NCBI GenBank assembly: GCA_023105745.1
Contig: JALGQZ010000003.1
Coordinates: 80,574,696-80,638,695, forward strand
Source of the DNA: Austropuccinia psidii
Lineage: Eukaryota; Basidiomycota; Pucciniomycetes; Pucciniales; Sphaerophragmiaceae
Length of the DNA: 64,000 bases
Direction: 5' to 3'
Shown: piece by piece, positions 44,101-55,899 of the stretch
How positions within the stretch are numbered: position 1 is the first letter of the stretch
Layout of the letters: every line of letters starts with the position of its first letter
Notes under the pieces: model-generated
Databases searched by the model: none
Seen by the model: only the letters and a program-made list of their open reading frames with translations
What the model was told of the DNA's origin: nothing
Made by a program: the position numbers and the translations under genes

Positions 44101-47100
44101 TTTACCGCTTAAAAGACAAATTACAGTAAACAAAGTATCACCAGTCAACTTAGAGTTAGAGAAATTCAAGTCTGAACAGTTAAATAAGGCTGAAATAAGC
44201 CTTCATCTAACTAATAAACAAGAAAATGAACTTTCTTCCCTTTTGTATGACCACAGAGGAGCATTTGCTTCAGACAAAGAACCTCTAGGAGCAATTATTG
44301 GTCATGAAGTTGACATCATTCTTAACATTGAGAGACCTTATCCACCACTCTTAAGAAGACCTGCATATCCAGCAAGTCCAAAATCAAGAGAAGCTCTAGA
44401 AATTCATATCAAAGAACTTCTGGACCTTGGTGTAATAAGAAAAGTAGGCCACAATGAAGAAGGAGAAATAACTACACCAGTCATAGTGGCATGGCATAAG
44501 GGAAAATCTAGAATGGTTGGGGAATTTAGCTCCCTGAACACTTACAATGTTCCAGACAGATACCCAATACCAAAAATCAAAATTGCCCTTACTCAAATAT
44601 CTCAAGCAGTGTATATAACCACTATGGATTCCCTTAAGGGATTCCATCAAAATGTGGTGACACCAAGAGCAAGAAAATACTTGATAATTATTGTTTATTG
44701 TGGAGTGTATGAATACTTGAGGATGCCTCTTGGTATCAAAAATGCACCTTCACACTTCCAAAGAATGATGAATGAAATCTTCCCTGAACAACTCTCAGAG
44801 GCATGGTTAATCATTTAGATTGATGACATTATTGTCTGTTCCAAAACTTGGGAGGAACACGTGTACAGATTGTCCAGAGGTTTGACAAAAATTCAATCAG
44901 TAAACATGAAAATCTCCTTGAAGAAATGTCATTTTGTATTGAAAGAACTTAAAGCACTAGGACATGTTGTATCTGGTTTGTCCCTTGTAATTTACAAAAA
45001 CAAAGTTGCAGCAGTATTGCTAAAACCCATGCCTCAGAACAAGAAGGAAATTCAGTCATTCTTAGGTTTTGCAGGATATTAGAGGCAACACATTAATGAT
45101 TTTGCATCCATAGCAAGACCACTTTATAAATTGTGTGACAAAGACACAGTATTGGAAATGAGTGTTGACAGAGTCAAAGCTTTTGAGTCTCTAAGAGAAG
45201 CCTTGACCACTGCTCCACTCTTACTGATGCCAGACTTTAAATTGCCTTCCAAATTGTATATTGATGCATCAGGGGATGGACTGGGTGCTGCACTTCACCA
45301 AGTTCAGATCATAAATGATAAACCTGTAGAAGGACCCATATGTTTCATATCCAGGAAAATCAAACTAACTGAAGCCAGATATGGAGAAAGTCAAATGGAA
45401 TGTCTATGCCTTGTCTGGGCCTTGGAAAAATTGAACTACTTCTTAGAGGGATGTGGTTTTGAGGTGATAACAGATTTTACAGCTGTCAAATCACTTTTAA
45501 ACATGAAAACACCCAACAGGCATATGCTCAGATGGCAAATAGCCATACAAGAATAAAGGGGCAATATGACTATTGTTCATAAGCATGGGAATATTCATAA
45601 GAATGCAGATGGACTAAGCAGATGGCCATTACCAAATAATATTGATAATCCTGCTTATGTGCCAGAAGAAGCTTCACCACAAATCCCAATAGAAGGAATA
45701 TGTGTTACAGACTTGAACACCACCTTCTTTGAAGAATTCAGAAATAGTTACACTCAAGATACGAATTGTAGCATCTTATGCCAATTACTCAACAAAGACT
45801 GTAAAGACAACTTTGTAATACATTCCTGGGATGAAGTATGGAAAACATCTCATGATGAAGGAAGATTTCCCCTACTGGATGGTATAATTTACCACAGAAC
45901 CAAGCACGCATGTGTCATGACAGTTGTAGACAGGTCATTAATCAATCTTGTACTAAAGGAATGCCATGATAGCCCCTTTTCAGGACATCTGTCTGAAGAC
46001 AGAACAGGAGAGAAAGTAAATACCTGCATATGGTGGCCAATGTGGCGGTAAGATGTTGCAGAGTATTGCAAAACCTGTGACAGATGCCAATAGGCAAATA
46101 AATCCACTGGCAAGAGACTTGGAAATATGATAAAAATCCAAGAACTGAGCAGACCTTGGGAAATTGTCCATATGGATTGGGTAACTGGACTACCACCAGG
46201 AGGTGACAGAAGTTATAATGCTTGCCTAGTTATTGTCGACAGATTCAGTAAAACTCCAATCTTTTTACCATGTCACAAGGATGATACAGCCATGGATACA
46301 GCTTTTCTGATATGGAGTAGAGTAGTGTCATGAACTGGAATATTTACAAATATCATTAGTGATAGGGATCCCAAATTCACTCCAGCACTATGGACAAATA
46401 TTCACCAATTATTTGGCACTAAGCTGGCTTTCTCTACAGCCTACCACCCACAAACTGATGGTCTGGCTGAAAGGATGATCCAAACCTTAGAGAACATGGT
46501 AAGAAGATTCTGTGCATATGGCCTTGAAATCAAATATTATGATGGATTTACCCATGATTGGTGTACTCTGCTACCAGCACTGGAATTAGCATATAAAACA
46601 TCAATCCATTCCAGTACCAATCAAACTCTTGCTATCCTAGAAAAAGGATGGAACCCCAAATTACCCCAAGATTCCTTGAGGAAAGATTTGATTGAAATAC
46701 ATCCCACAGCTGCAAGCTTCAAGGGAATGCTAGACAAAGCTAGGAAGCATGCAGAAAGGTGCATGGAAGACTCCTTTGCATATGCTAAAGACAAATGGGA
46801 TAAATCACATGCAACTCCAAATTTCAAAGTGGGGAACCTAGTTCTTGTATCCACCACTAGCTTCAATCACATCAAAGGATGTAAAAAGCTGAAAGACTCC
46901 TTTACAGGACCTTTTGTTATTAAGGGCCTCCATGGAGAAAATGCCATTGAAGTAGAGTTATCTGAAGAACTTAGCAATAAGAATCCCACATTTCCAGTGA
47001 GCTTGATAAATCCATATAAATCTAGTGATGCTGAAAAATTCCACTTGAGGAATAAAGTTCCCCAAGCTATACCTCCTATACAGTCATCTGGTAGTAAGAA

Positions 47101-47275
47101 AATTACCAAAGTTCTTAAAGAAAGAAAGTTGAGAATCAACAAAGTAAGGGAATACCTTGTTAGGTACAGTGACCCAGCTTGTGAAGATGAATGGTTGCCA
47201 GAAAAGGACATACCTGAAGCTACTAAACTTCTCAGGAGGTTCAGGCACACTAGAAATAACAATATTACTAAGTAA
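41135..47275 (+). pseudogene. Gag-pol of element C, many stops
   Basis: Single long Ty3-type gag-pol. Early gag (VSENVVGQEIIETAS) is broken by frameshifts between about 41365 and 41780. Then one frame stays open from 41777 to 44815: a coiled-coil-like part, gag core (KEWSHFSGEGEHDHMEFI), partial zinc knuckle (CHICQ), protease-like LLLDPGAF, and reverse transcriptase up to its catalytic YIDD, where TAG (44816-44818) replaces Tyr. The same frame continues through RNase H ([14 protein letters not shown]), integrase ([20 protein letters not shown]) and a chromodomain-like end ([20 protein letters not shown]), with further stops at 45080, 45554, 46049, 46091 and 46331. Several replace a Tyr, Lys or Trp expected from relatives. 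No product can be functional. Confidence 0.92.
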
Positions 47276-47280
47276 TATTC

Positions 47281-47298
47281 TTTTTTAGGGGGAGGGAA
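47281..47298 (+). promoter_or_regulatory. Polypurine tract of element C
   Basis: TTTTTTAGGGGGAGGGAA directly before the 3' LTR start TGTGAGCC. Confidence 0.8.
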
Positions 47299-49103
47299 TG
47301 TGAGCCTTAAAGGTAATTTCATATACCCAAAAGACCACAAATACAAAACTAACATATGAATATAAATAAAATAAATTTATTTATATTATTAAAATGAAAA
47401 TCAAAATATAAATATAAAATTATATTCACAATTAAAAATTTAATTACATTAAATTTTGAAATTGTAAAATTACATTTATACTTGAAAAAATTAAGTAAAA
47501 ATTAATTTTTAACAAAATTGTAAAAAAATAAATCAATTTGGAAAAAAGTTAGATAAAAATTATTATAACTTTTTATCCAATAATAAACATCTAGAAATTA
47601 TTTCACCATTGGATTCCGCATAAAAAATCAGGTGGGGTCACCTCTGAGTGAAAAGTTTGTAACTCAACTCTAAATAAGCTTAAATTAAGTTTTTAGTATT
47701 TTCTGTATGGAAATTGAAAATCCTCAAAACTTTAATTTGATTCACATCACATGTAGTGTTAATAACCAAAATTTCTGTTAAAATTGAGGTGTTGTGTATA
47801 TTTTAGAAGTTATGAGGAATTAAAGTATTTTCAATTGAATTCAATTGAAATGTCAAAATGTGTGCATGTATTACATAAGTGAGCTTTGATTTACATATGA
47901 GGTATCAATTATTACTGTATTGAACTGTATAACTCAATTTAATTACATATGTAAATTATAAGTATAATACATGATGAGGAATTAAAGGAAAAATAAATTG
48001 GAAAGATTAAATATGGGGGGGAAAAGGAACTCCAGCTCTAAGGGCAAGCTAGACCCCCAAAGTCCTTGCTGACAGGCGTGTGGTGTCAAATTTCATGCAA
48101 ATGTTCATCACTTTTGGCCTGGAATTGAGTTACAGGGTCTGTGGACTCAATTGATGATGAGGTTTTGATACCAACTGGGGTAGTTTTAGCTGTTGCCAAG
48201 AGGGTAAAACTACCCTTAAGATAGAAAAATCATAGTAAAAACAGTTTTAACTGGTTTCTACGTCTCTTACACACATTCTGACGTGTTTTTCAGGCTCTAG
48301 ACCAGGTATTGCTATAGTAATGGCTCATTTAAGGGTCTAAAATGGCTAAAAATGGCTTAAACCAGCCTTTTTTTGGTCCCAACCAGGGTTCAATGATGTG
48401 ATAATTGGCTTTTCTGTTGTCAGACTGTTCTTCAAAACTGAAAATAATAAATTTTACTTTTGGAGTAAGAAAATTGATGGCTATAAAATAATGTCTTCTC
48501 TACCCCACTTTTCTCTTCATGTTAGAATCTTTTCCTTTTATAATCAGTTTAAACACTGTTAAACCAATCAATAAAAGATTCCAACCACCATTTTTAAATC
48601 ATTTTAATCCTTTTAACCACGTGAAAAATCATTATAATCATTGTTTGTAACTCTTATAATCATTTTTACCCCTAAACCACCCCAAAAGTGAATTAAAGCA
48701 TCTTTCATCACTGTTAACTTTGTCGCTTTGTTTCCAAATTCACTCTGGTCACTTTTGGGCGTGTTTTCTCTTTAATATTCTTTTTGAAGACTCTGTGCTT
48801 TAATTAATTGCTTGCAGCTCATTGATCAATCAATTACAATTGAAATTGCTCTTGAAGAAATTTCTTTTGTAGCCTTAAAATATCTCTTGTACAGTAATTT
48901 TTGGATGAATTTTTATTGTTGGTAAAACAATAAATCTTGATAATATTATTTTTTTATACTAATAAAGTTATAAAAAATAAAATTGGCGTGTTCTCTCTTA
49001 AAAATAATATTTCTTACTATTTTTAATTGATTTTTACCTTATACAAATTTTGAGGACAGGAAAAGTACTTGATTTTTCCAAAGTTTCATATCCACACCTT
49101 ACA
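47299..49103 (+). repeat. 3' LTR of element C
   Basis: TGTGAGCC...CACACCTTACA, 1805 bp, uninterrupted. It supplies the reference sequence (CCAGGGTTCAATGATG at about 48383) that defines the giant transposon insertion point in the 5' LTR. Confidence 0.93.
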
Positions 49104-49190
49104 ATTTCTTATATCTTTTGGAGCCCTCCAAGTGGGTTCTTGATTCCTGAGTGCCAGGCCACTCTTCCTTCTATAAGAGCCCCTGTTACA
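49104..49190 (+). repeat. 5' LTR of element B, second part
   Basis: Starts with the duplicated ATTTC and gives the last part of the B LTR (GGAGCCCTCCAAGTGGGTTC...CCCTGTTACA). Confidence 0.85.
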
Positions 49191-49785
49191 TTATATTAAT
49201 TAACTCATAATTTTTCTTCTGTTCATTCATTCTTTTCACTTCATCAAAATAATGACTATTTAATGTTTCATGAATTTATGATTTATTTGTCACCTCTCAA
49301 TTTTCTCTCATTCATTTCTTCATTCTGAAATTTGAAAGCTGGCCCATTTTTGTTTTTATCTCATTTTCATCTTCATTCAATTCATCAAATCTCTCATATT
49401 CAGATCCTCATTATTGAAATTCAAATTGATCATTATTATCATTCAGACATGTCTTCACATCAAGATCCATATTTGATTTGTTCTTCAAGAATTTTGATTA
49501 TTGAAGATTTCACTTGATTTTGATTTCAACTGATTGATTTGACATAAATTGACATTGAGTTCAAGAAAATTGATTGACCTGAAGATTTTATTGATTTTGC
49601 TGACTTTTCACATCAAGAAAATTGACTTACATTGATTTTTACCTCAAGAATTGATTGATTAATTGATTTATTGATTTTTCCTCAAAATTTGATTTTGATT
49701 TTAACTTCAAGACTATTTCAGTTTTGCCTCAAGTTGTTTATTCAAGTTTTGACTATTTTCATTTCAATTTTATTTTTATTAAATC
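49191..49785 (+). other. 5' leader of element B
   Basis: AT-rich leader with TTGATT words, similar to 19681-20439 of element B'. Again no clear primer-binding site. No gene. Confidence 0.5.
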
Positions 49786-51114
49786 ATGCCACTCCAACAC
49801 TCACCTCCTGCAAGACAGACAAGATCTCAGGATGTTCTGACTCCTACTCCAACAGCTCCTCTTGATGGGACCCCAGCAGTTCCATCACTGAACGCCCAAT
49901 TAGACAGAGGACCAATCAAGGAGGAAGAAGCACCATCCAGGAAGGAAGGAAGAGTGCCAAGAAGATCCAATTCTTTCTCAGGAGTAGTTGGCGGATTTCC
50001 AGGCATGTCAAGGACTACATTTAGAGGTCCAGGTGAAGATGGTGAAGAGGAGGAGGAGAATTCTGTGGAAGAGGAAGAGTCTGATGGTACTGAGGCTGCT
50101 CCTGTTCCTGTGGGAGCATCTGAAGGCACCAGAGGACCAACTCTAGCCCAGTCTGATCAGCCTGTTTCTCACCAGACTGAACCATCCCTATTGGCCATCA
50201 TGCAGAAAATGACACAAATTATGGCCAATCTTCAAGCTGCTGCATCTTCTGAAGTTTCAAGACCACCAGCCTTCAAGACTCCATCTATGAAGGCACCGGA
50301 ATGTTTTGATGGGACTCAACCCTTCAAAGTAAGAATTTTTATTCAGTCTTGTCAACTTATTTTTCACAATGACCCGGCAAATTTCTCTCAAGACAGAAAG
50401 AAATTTCTTTATGCCACTTCATTTTTAGTTGGCAGGGCTGCAAAATGGATTGAGCCTTATCTTTACAATCTCAATAATCAATACTCAAGCTATATTCTCA
50501 ATTCATGGCCATTGTTTGAATCCCAACTCTTCACTTTATTTTGGGACCCAAATGAAGTTAGAAAAGCTGAAGCAGAGTTGGATGGCCTTAGAATGAAAGA
50601 AGGTGGGCATGTTGCCTTATACATTGCCGATTTAAGGAGTTTGGTTTCAAGAATTGGAGATTGGGGTGAAAGGGCCCTTATTCATCATTTCAGGAAGGGT
50701 TTGACCTCCAGGATGCTGGATCAATTGGCCTCTCATCCTTCAAACATTGATTCTCTTCAAGACTTAATAGACGTCAGCCTGGAACTTGATACCAGGTACC
50801 ATGAGAGGCAAAAGGAGAAGAAGTATCATCAAGAGAAGAAGCCTGAAGCCTCAAAGTCAAACCCTTTTCATCATCAAAATTCTTCAAGCTCAAGTCATAA
50901 GAAGAAGAATTTCCATTCTCAAAAGCAGGACCAGCCCCATTCTTCCTTGTTGAATAAGGACTTCAAGTTGAAAGGTTCTGAAAAAGAAAGAAGTATCAAG
51001 GAGGGTTTGTGTACTTATTGTGGTGCAAAGCATAATCTTGAGTCTTGTTTTAAAAGGCCTCAAAACAAGCTTACCCAACATTCAGGCAGTTTTCCCAGCC
51101 AGGGAAAAGCCTGA
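49786..51114 (+). CDS. gag: Gag of element B, intact
   Basis: 442 residues, open from ATG 49786 ([15 protein letters not shown]). Acidic N-terminal part, gag core ([20 protein letters not shown]) and C-terminal CCHC-type knuckle (CTYCGAKHNLESC). It has GAG (Glu) where the B' copy has the TAG stop. The slip heptamer GGGAAAA at 51102-51108 precedes the stop. It could still supply Gag if transcribed, although its 5' LTR is split by 41 kb of insertions. Confidence 0.9.
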   Translation: MPLQHSPPARQTRSQDVLTPTPTAPLDGTPAVPSLNAQLDRGPIKEEEAPSRKEGRVPRRSNSFSGVVGGFPGMSRTTFRGPGEDGEEEEENSVEEEESDGTEAAPVPVGASEGTRGPTLAQSDQPVSHQTEPSLLAIMQKMTQIMANLQAAASSEVSRPPAFKTPSMKAPECFDGTQPFKVRIFIQSCQLIFHNDPANFSQDRKKFLYATSFLVGRAAKWIEPYLYNLNNQYSSYILNSWPLFESQLFTLFWDPNEVRKAEAELDGLRMKEGGHVALYIADLRSLVSRIGDWGERALIHHFRKGLTSRMLDQLASHPSNIDSLQDLIDVSLELDTRYHERQKEKKYHQEKKPEASKSNPFHHQNSSSSSHKKKNFHSQKQDQPHSSLLNKDFKLKGSEKERSIKEGLCTYCGAKHNLESCFKRPQNKLTQHSGSFPSQGKA

Positions 51115-52002
51115 GTGAAGATCATGTTGTGTTCAATGGTCTTCACTGTTTTCCATACAGAGCACAATTGTGCATTCTGAATACTGGTGTCAAGAATTCT
51201 CTCAAATTCTTTGTTTTTTCTTCTCTTTCTGATGTTTTTTTACAGTATTCTCATTAATTCTGGTGCTACACACTCATTTATTGCAAAGCAGTTTGTTCAC
51301 AAGTATTCATTGACTACGTCAGAACTTCTAGAGAAGATTCCTCTTATTATCTTGGACTCCTTTGAGTCCCCTTCCTTATTTGTGACTCACCATACTAAAT
51401 ATATGGTTGAGCTCCCTTCCTTCCCAAGCTCTGAATGGGACTTTTTAGTCATCGTTACCCCCAAGGGAGAAGACCTCCTATTGGGCTTTGACTTTCTAAA
51501 TCACTTTAATCCTTCTATTGATTGGAGGCAAGGGCTGATCACCTTTAATGCTGATCATAAGCACTATTGTGATCCTTCTAATTCTTTCCGTAATGACTTT
51601 TCTTCTGCCAAATCATGTGCAGCTATGGTTGGTGATTATAGAACACCATCATTTCCGTCTTCTGTCCATATTCCTTCCCTTAATTCCCCACAGTCATTAC
51701 CATTATCTGGAGATGCAGTCTTCAAAGAGATTCAAGATGTTAGGGAAGATAATTCTGTATCTTCACTTCCTCTCTTCTTTGGGAATATGGACCTTCCTCC
51801 TTCATCTTATCATGACTCCCTGGAGGAGTTGTGGGATGAAGAGGAAGAGCCAGAAGAAGTAGAAACCGTGATGAAGGTTGTTCCTTCTGTCTATCACCAA
51901 TACTTGGATGTATTGTCCAAGGTGAAATCCGTCTCAACAGCCTCAACAGGCTTCCACCTTATCTTGGTGCTCAGGAGATCAGCATTCAAGGTAGGGGAGT
52001 AC
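51102..52002 (+). pseudogene. Pol remnant of element B (protease only)
   Basis: Aligns with the start of B' pol up to [12 protein letters not shown], then jumps at about 51928 to the 3' untranslated end of the element (ATCCGTCTCA...GCCTCAACAGG), losing about 3.6 kb with RT, RNase H and integrase. A T-run at about 51225-51241 has 7 T instead of 6, shifting the frame. The protease motif reads NSGATHSF, with Asn in place of the catalytic Asp. Confidence 0.9.
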
Positions 52003-55000
52003 TGTCACAACCACAAAGAATGACCCTCCTCTATTGGTGTTGCGGCAATTCCAACCTGAGACCAAGTTGGGGCCAATTGGCCACACCATATCTTTATGGT
52101 CAATTTGGCCCCTTCTGGTTCTCTATGGCATTTTGGCCATATCACTATTCCCTGGCCTTTTATGGCCTCAGGCCATATCCTGCTATCATTGGCCTCCCTG
52201 GCCAATTCTTCCATATCCCCAACCCCCAGGTCTTTATCCTTGTTTTTGGACCTGGGGGTGTCCTTTTGTTTCCAAGGGGGCTCTGGGCCGCCCCTTTTCA
52301 TTAGGGGGTCTAGAGCCTAAATGGCCTTTTTGGGCCATTTAGGCCCCCTACGGCCTCTATGGCCCATGGGCCATACACCACAGTCCGCGGTCTGTGGGCC
52401 AATTAGGCCCCTTTTGGCCTAATCCAATGAGGCCAAAAGGGGGACGCCCATTAGCCCCCAATGCCAGGTGGGTTCCAAACCACAATTTTGGCCAATAACC
52501 ACCGTGGACCACTTTTCAGCCCATGGCCTCTGGTAGCCACCAGATAAGCTCAGCTCAAGCTTTCTGTAAGATGTGACTATGAAACTGATGATAATATTAC
52601 TATTAATCAACAGTACTATGTCTGTTCTTATGAAATATAATAATAAAAAAATTATTATAACCACAATTAAATAATTATAAAATTATTTCTTTCACGTGTT
52701 ATACACTACTAGTGATTATAACAGTGAGCAGTAATTGTCTACAAGAATCAATTACAAGAAGAATTTAATAATAAAAACTTCTTTTATTAAAATAATAAAT
52801 TATTTTAATATATAATTATCTTTTACAAGAATAATTATAAAGATAATTCTTGAAGAAAGCTATTACTAGAGAAAAACTTTAAGAATTAAAGATAAATGAC
52901 TCACTAATACTCCAAAGAGCTTATTGATAGATAAAAGTAGAGAAATTTGACGTGGAATTGTGGATGTAAGGGATCAAAAGGATTTATAACAGTATTACAA
53001 CAATATATAGTTGGATTCTATGATTTCACGTCTTTCTGATTGATTCTGAAAGATTAAAACACTTAAGAATAGCTGAACTAATACTTACTTGTTGGTAATA
53101 AAGATTTAATAAATTGATAAGATGATTCTTGGAAAAAACAGCAGGAGGAGACCTCTTTTAAGTCAACAACAGCTCACAGAGGCGTGCCATGGAGCAAACT
53201 GAAAAACCAGTGAGTGAGAAAACAATAAACCTTTTTGGATTATTGATTGCATCATCAGTTGTCACGTAAGATTATCATAATTACTTAATTGATGCTTTTA
53301 CGTGACTACCAACCCCAATATGGTTAAGAATAAAAGGAGTAACACTTGTAAATCTTCTTTTATTCTAAAATAATCATTGATTTTTCAAAGTTATCAATGT
53401 TATTGCCAATTTCATCACAGGTTGTAATTACTGTGAATTTTTGAAGATTCAGTGTTTCACGTAGAATAACCAAAAATGGACTGTAAGTAAAACGTTTAAT
53501 TTTACTAGTAAAACTATAATTCTTTTTGGTTGTACCATAGATAATACAGTTCTCCTTTAGTAATGAAAGTTTCAGAAGGATTCATTAAGAATTGTATTTT
53601 TAATGAATTTTTGAAGTTTTTACCTCATTTCTACATTGAATAGCAAATAGCAGTGTTTTGCTGGTTGCTATGAGGTAAATCAATGAATATGGGTCCCAAA
53701 AGGGTTTTAATTACTCTTTTGGGGTTTATCCATGGAAAGTCATTAGTAATTGACATGGTTACAGGAGTGTAAGTAGCTCATTACCTCCTTGGCACGTCAA
53801 AATAGCAGGTTATTTGCTATTTTCTGGTGTTTTACAGTAGTTGTAACTTGGTAACCAAGTTCCCAAAGAGTTTTAGTTTACCAATTGGGCCAGGATGAGC
53901 CATGGATCCATGCTCTGGAGCTATCCACGCCTCTGAGGCCTCAGAAGTTGGGTACCCTGGCTCTCTTTGATGTCTTTTGTCCCCCTTGCCTATTTTTTAC
54001 GTGAAAAATAGTAATTTAAGCTTCAAGTGAGATATCCACTATGGGTGTACCAAAAGTCCATGTAAGAATACCATGATATTAAGTGCTCAAAACATGCATA
54101 ACACTATTCTTAGTGTATATGTAACATGGGATTTCTCACTTTCCCATTATTTTGGCTAAAAATCAAGAAAAACAAAAATTTTCACGGATCTTTTATGTGT
54201 TATTAATGATGTGGTATTGAAGTATTTTCCATTTTACCACCTCAAATACTTAAATTGAGCTTATTCACTCTATGGAGCTACCCTAGGTGAATTTTTGTGT
54301 AGAATCCAAATCTGGTCTTAAATTTATGGATTTACTTACTCAATAAAAAGTTATTCATCTTTTCTGAAATTGAAAATGATGAATTTTGGATATATGCATG
54401 ACTTATGAGTTGTGCATAATTCAAAATTTCTTTTTAAGATAATTGTGGCCTATTTGGGTATGTAAAATATACCTCAAGGCTCACCTTTTCCCCTCACCTT
54501 AAGGGGAATTCTTCCACTCCTCCATGCACCCCATACTCAAGGTTGCAGGAGCGGTGCCTATATGGTATTGTATACCATTATGCACCATTCTTGTTCAGCA
54601 ATTCAATGGTGACATTTTCAGGACCCAATTCCATATTTCCAAATCAAGGTCCCAAAATCCAATGCCCATTTCAAAGGAGGACTTCTTAACTCATCAGTCT
54701 GGCAATCAGAAGACCATTCAAGGATCCCAATCACCTGGCCCTGCAGGAGTTGGGTTGGCAATTCATTTAGGATTAATCCAAGGGGCCATTCTCAGAGGTT
54801 ATACATCCTTTCAATCAGTTGTCAAGGTATCAAGTATTTCAATACTCCTTGGACAATTCAATTGGTCCATACAGGCGGCAATCAATCAACCTGTATGTAC
54901 TTGGCCAAATTGGGCCAATTCATATTCCACTGTGGGAATTCAGTCACACAGTTCAAATTTCAAGATGGCCAGATCTGTATTGACCCAATGAAGACAATAC

Positions 55001-55489
55001 AGCCAGTGACACACCTTCCAGGATCAGTCTTCAAACTTTTCACATATACTGGCCACCTTTCAGCACCTGGGGACTTTTTCTCCAGTTAATTAATATATTG
55101 GATTTTTTTTATCTTTATTTTCTTTTACTTTATTAAAATAAATACTGATAATCTTAAGTCAGTCATTCAGCACCTTTCTCTTTTTCTTCCTTGCCTGTCA
55201 GTGGATATTGGTGGTCATATCCTTTGCTAATTCCATTTCCTTTTTTGGCAGGTTGAAACAGTGAATTGAGGATTCACTTGGTTGGCTTCTTGGCCTTTGG
55301 CTTCTCTTATTATCTTTGGCCTTTGGCTTCTTATATCTTTCTTTTATCTTTGGCATACTTGTCTTTGCCCTTATGCTTCTTTAAAGAAATGCAATCATTA
55401 TTATTTCTTATATCTTTTGGAGCCCTCCAAGTGAGTTCTTGATTGCTGAGTGCCAGGTCACTCTTGCTTCTATAAGAGCCCCTGTGACA
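52003..55489 (+). repeat. 3' LTR of element B, split by a solo LTR
   Basis: The LTR parts are 52003-52564 and 54485-55489, together about 1570 bp. It ends CCCTGTGACA followed by the target duplication CTTGT. Confidence 0.88.
52565..54484 (-). repeat. Solo LTR type A inserted in the LTR of B
   Basis: About 1.9 kb reading TGTAAGATGTG...AAGGCTCAC on the plus strand. On the minus strand it starts (TG)TGAGCCTTGAGG and ends CATCTTACA, like the C-type LTR, so its true orientation is minus. The flanks are CTTTC (52560-52564) and CTTTTC, an imperfect target duplication. It is the only full-length type-A LTR in the window. Confidence 0.82.
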
Positions 55490-55494
55490 CTTGT

Positions 55495-55899
55495 ACGTTG
55501 TAACCTTGTTTATACATTTCCAAATAAGGTTTGTATCTGTATTTTTACAGTAAGCAAGTGGTAACCTTCTTTTTGGCTCAACTCTCTATCATGAATATTT
55601 TAAAATATATGAGCTGAAAACCATTAATATATGTTCTGATCATAAAAGTGCATATATTCAGGTCATCTCTAAAATATTGAGTCTTCAGATATGATGTAAA
55701 GCCTTTATATGTGTAATTCTCATGGGGAATCCAATTGTGTAATTCATCTCACATGTTTATCCATTGGCATCTGAGATAATAAAGCTTTTATGCTTTTTTA
55801 AGGCATTTCTACTTATTTTAAGATAACAATTTCAATTCTTATTATTAAAATAAGTATTGTAGAGTTTTTTTGTGAACTGTTTGGATATGTAGTAATATC
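55495..55899. other. AT-rich flank, nothing recognised
   Basis: Sequence that adjoined position 6298 before element B inserted. No coding region, LTR end or RNA gene is seen. Confidence 0.4.

Larger units (their letters stand above)
7818..49103 (+). mobile_element. Ty3 retrotransposon C, split by the giant transposon
   Basis: It starts TGTGAGCCTT and ends CACACCTTACA, with the target duplication ATTTC at 7813-7817 and 49104-49108. Removing the 31-kb insertion gives a roughly 10-kb element: 5' LTR (7818-8932 plus 40198-40910), primer site at 40911, one long gag-pol frame (41135-47275), polypurine tract (47281-47298) and 3' LTR (47299-49103). The coding region is interrupted by many stops, so this copy is dead. 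Confidence 0.9.
6304..55489 (+). mobile_element. Outer Ty3 retrotransposon B (host of the nested insertions)
   Basis: It is bounded by LTRs of the TGTCACAACC...CCCTGTGACA type and by the 5-bp duplication CTTGT at 6299-6303 and 55490-55494. The first LTR base at 6304 is G instead of T. The 5' LTR is split by element C; the 3' LTR is split by a solo LTR. Internally it keeps a full gag (49786-51114) but has lost reverse transcriptase, RNase H and integrase through a deletion near 51928. It is the oldest of the B/C/giant/B' nest. Confidence 0.85.

Noticed and set aside
44816..46333. Alternative genetic code or programmed readthrough in element C pol
   Set aside because: TAG, TAA and TGA all occur, replace different residues, and neighbouring genes use them as normal stops; decay is simpler.
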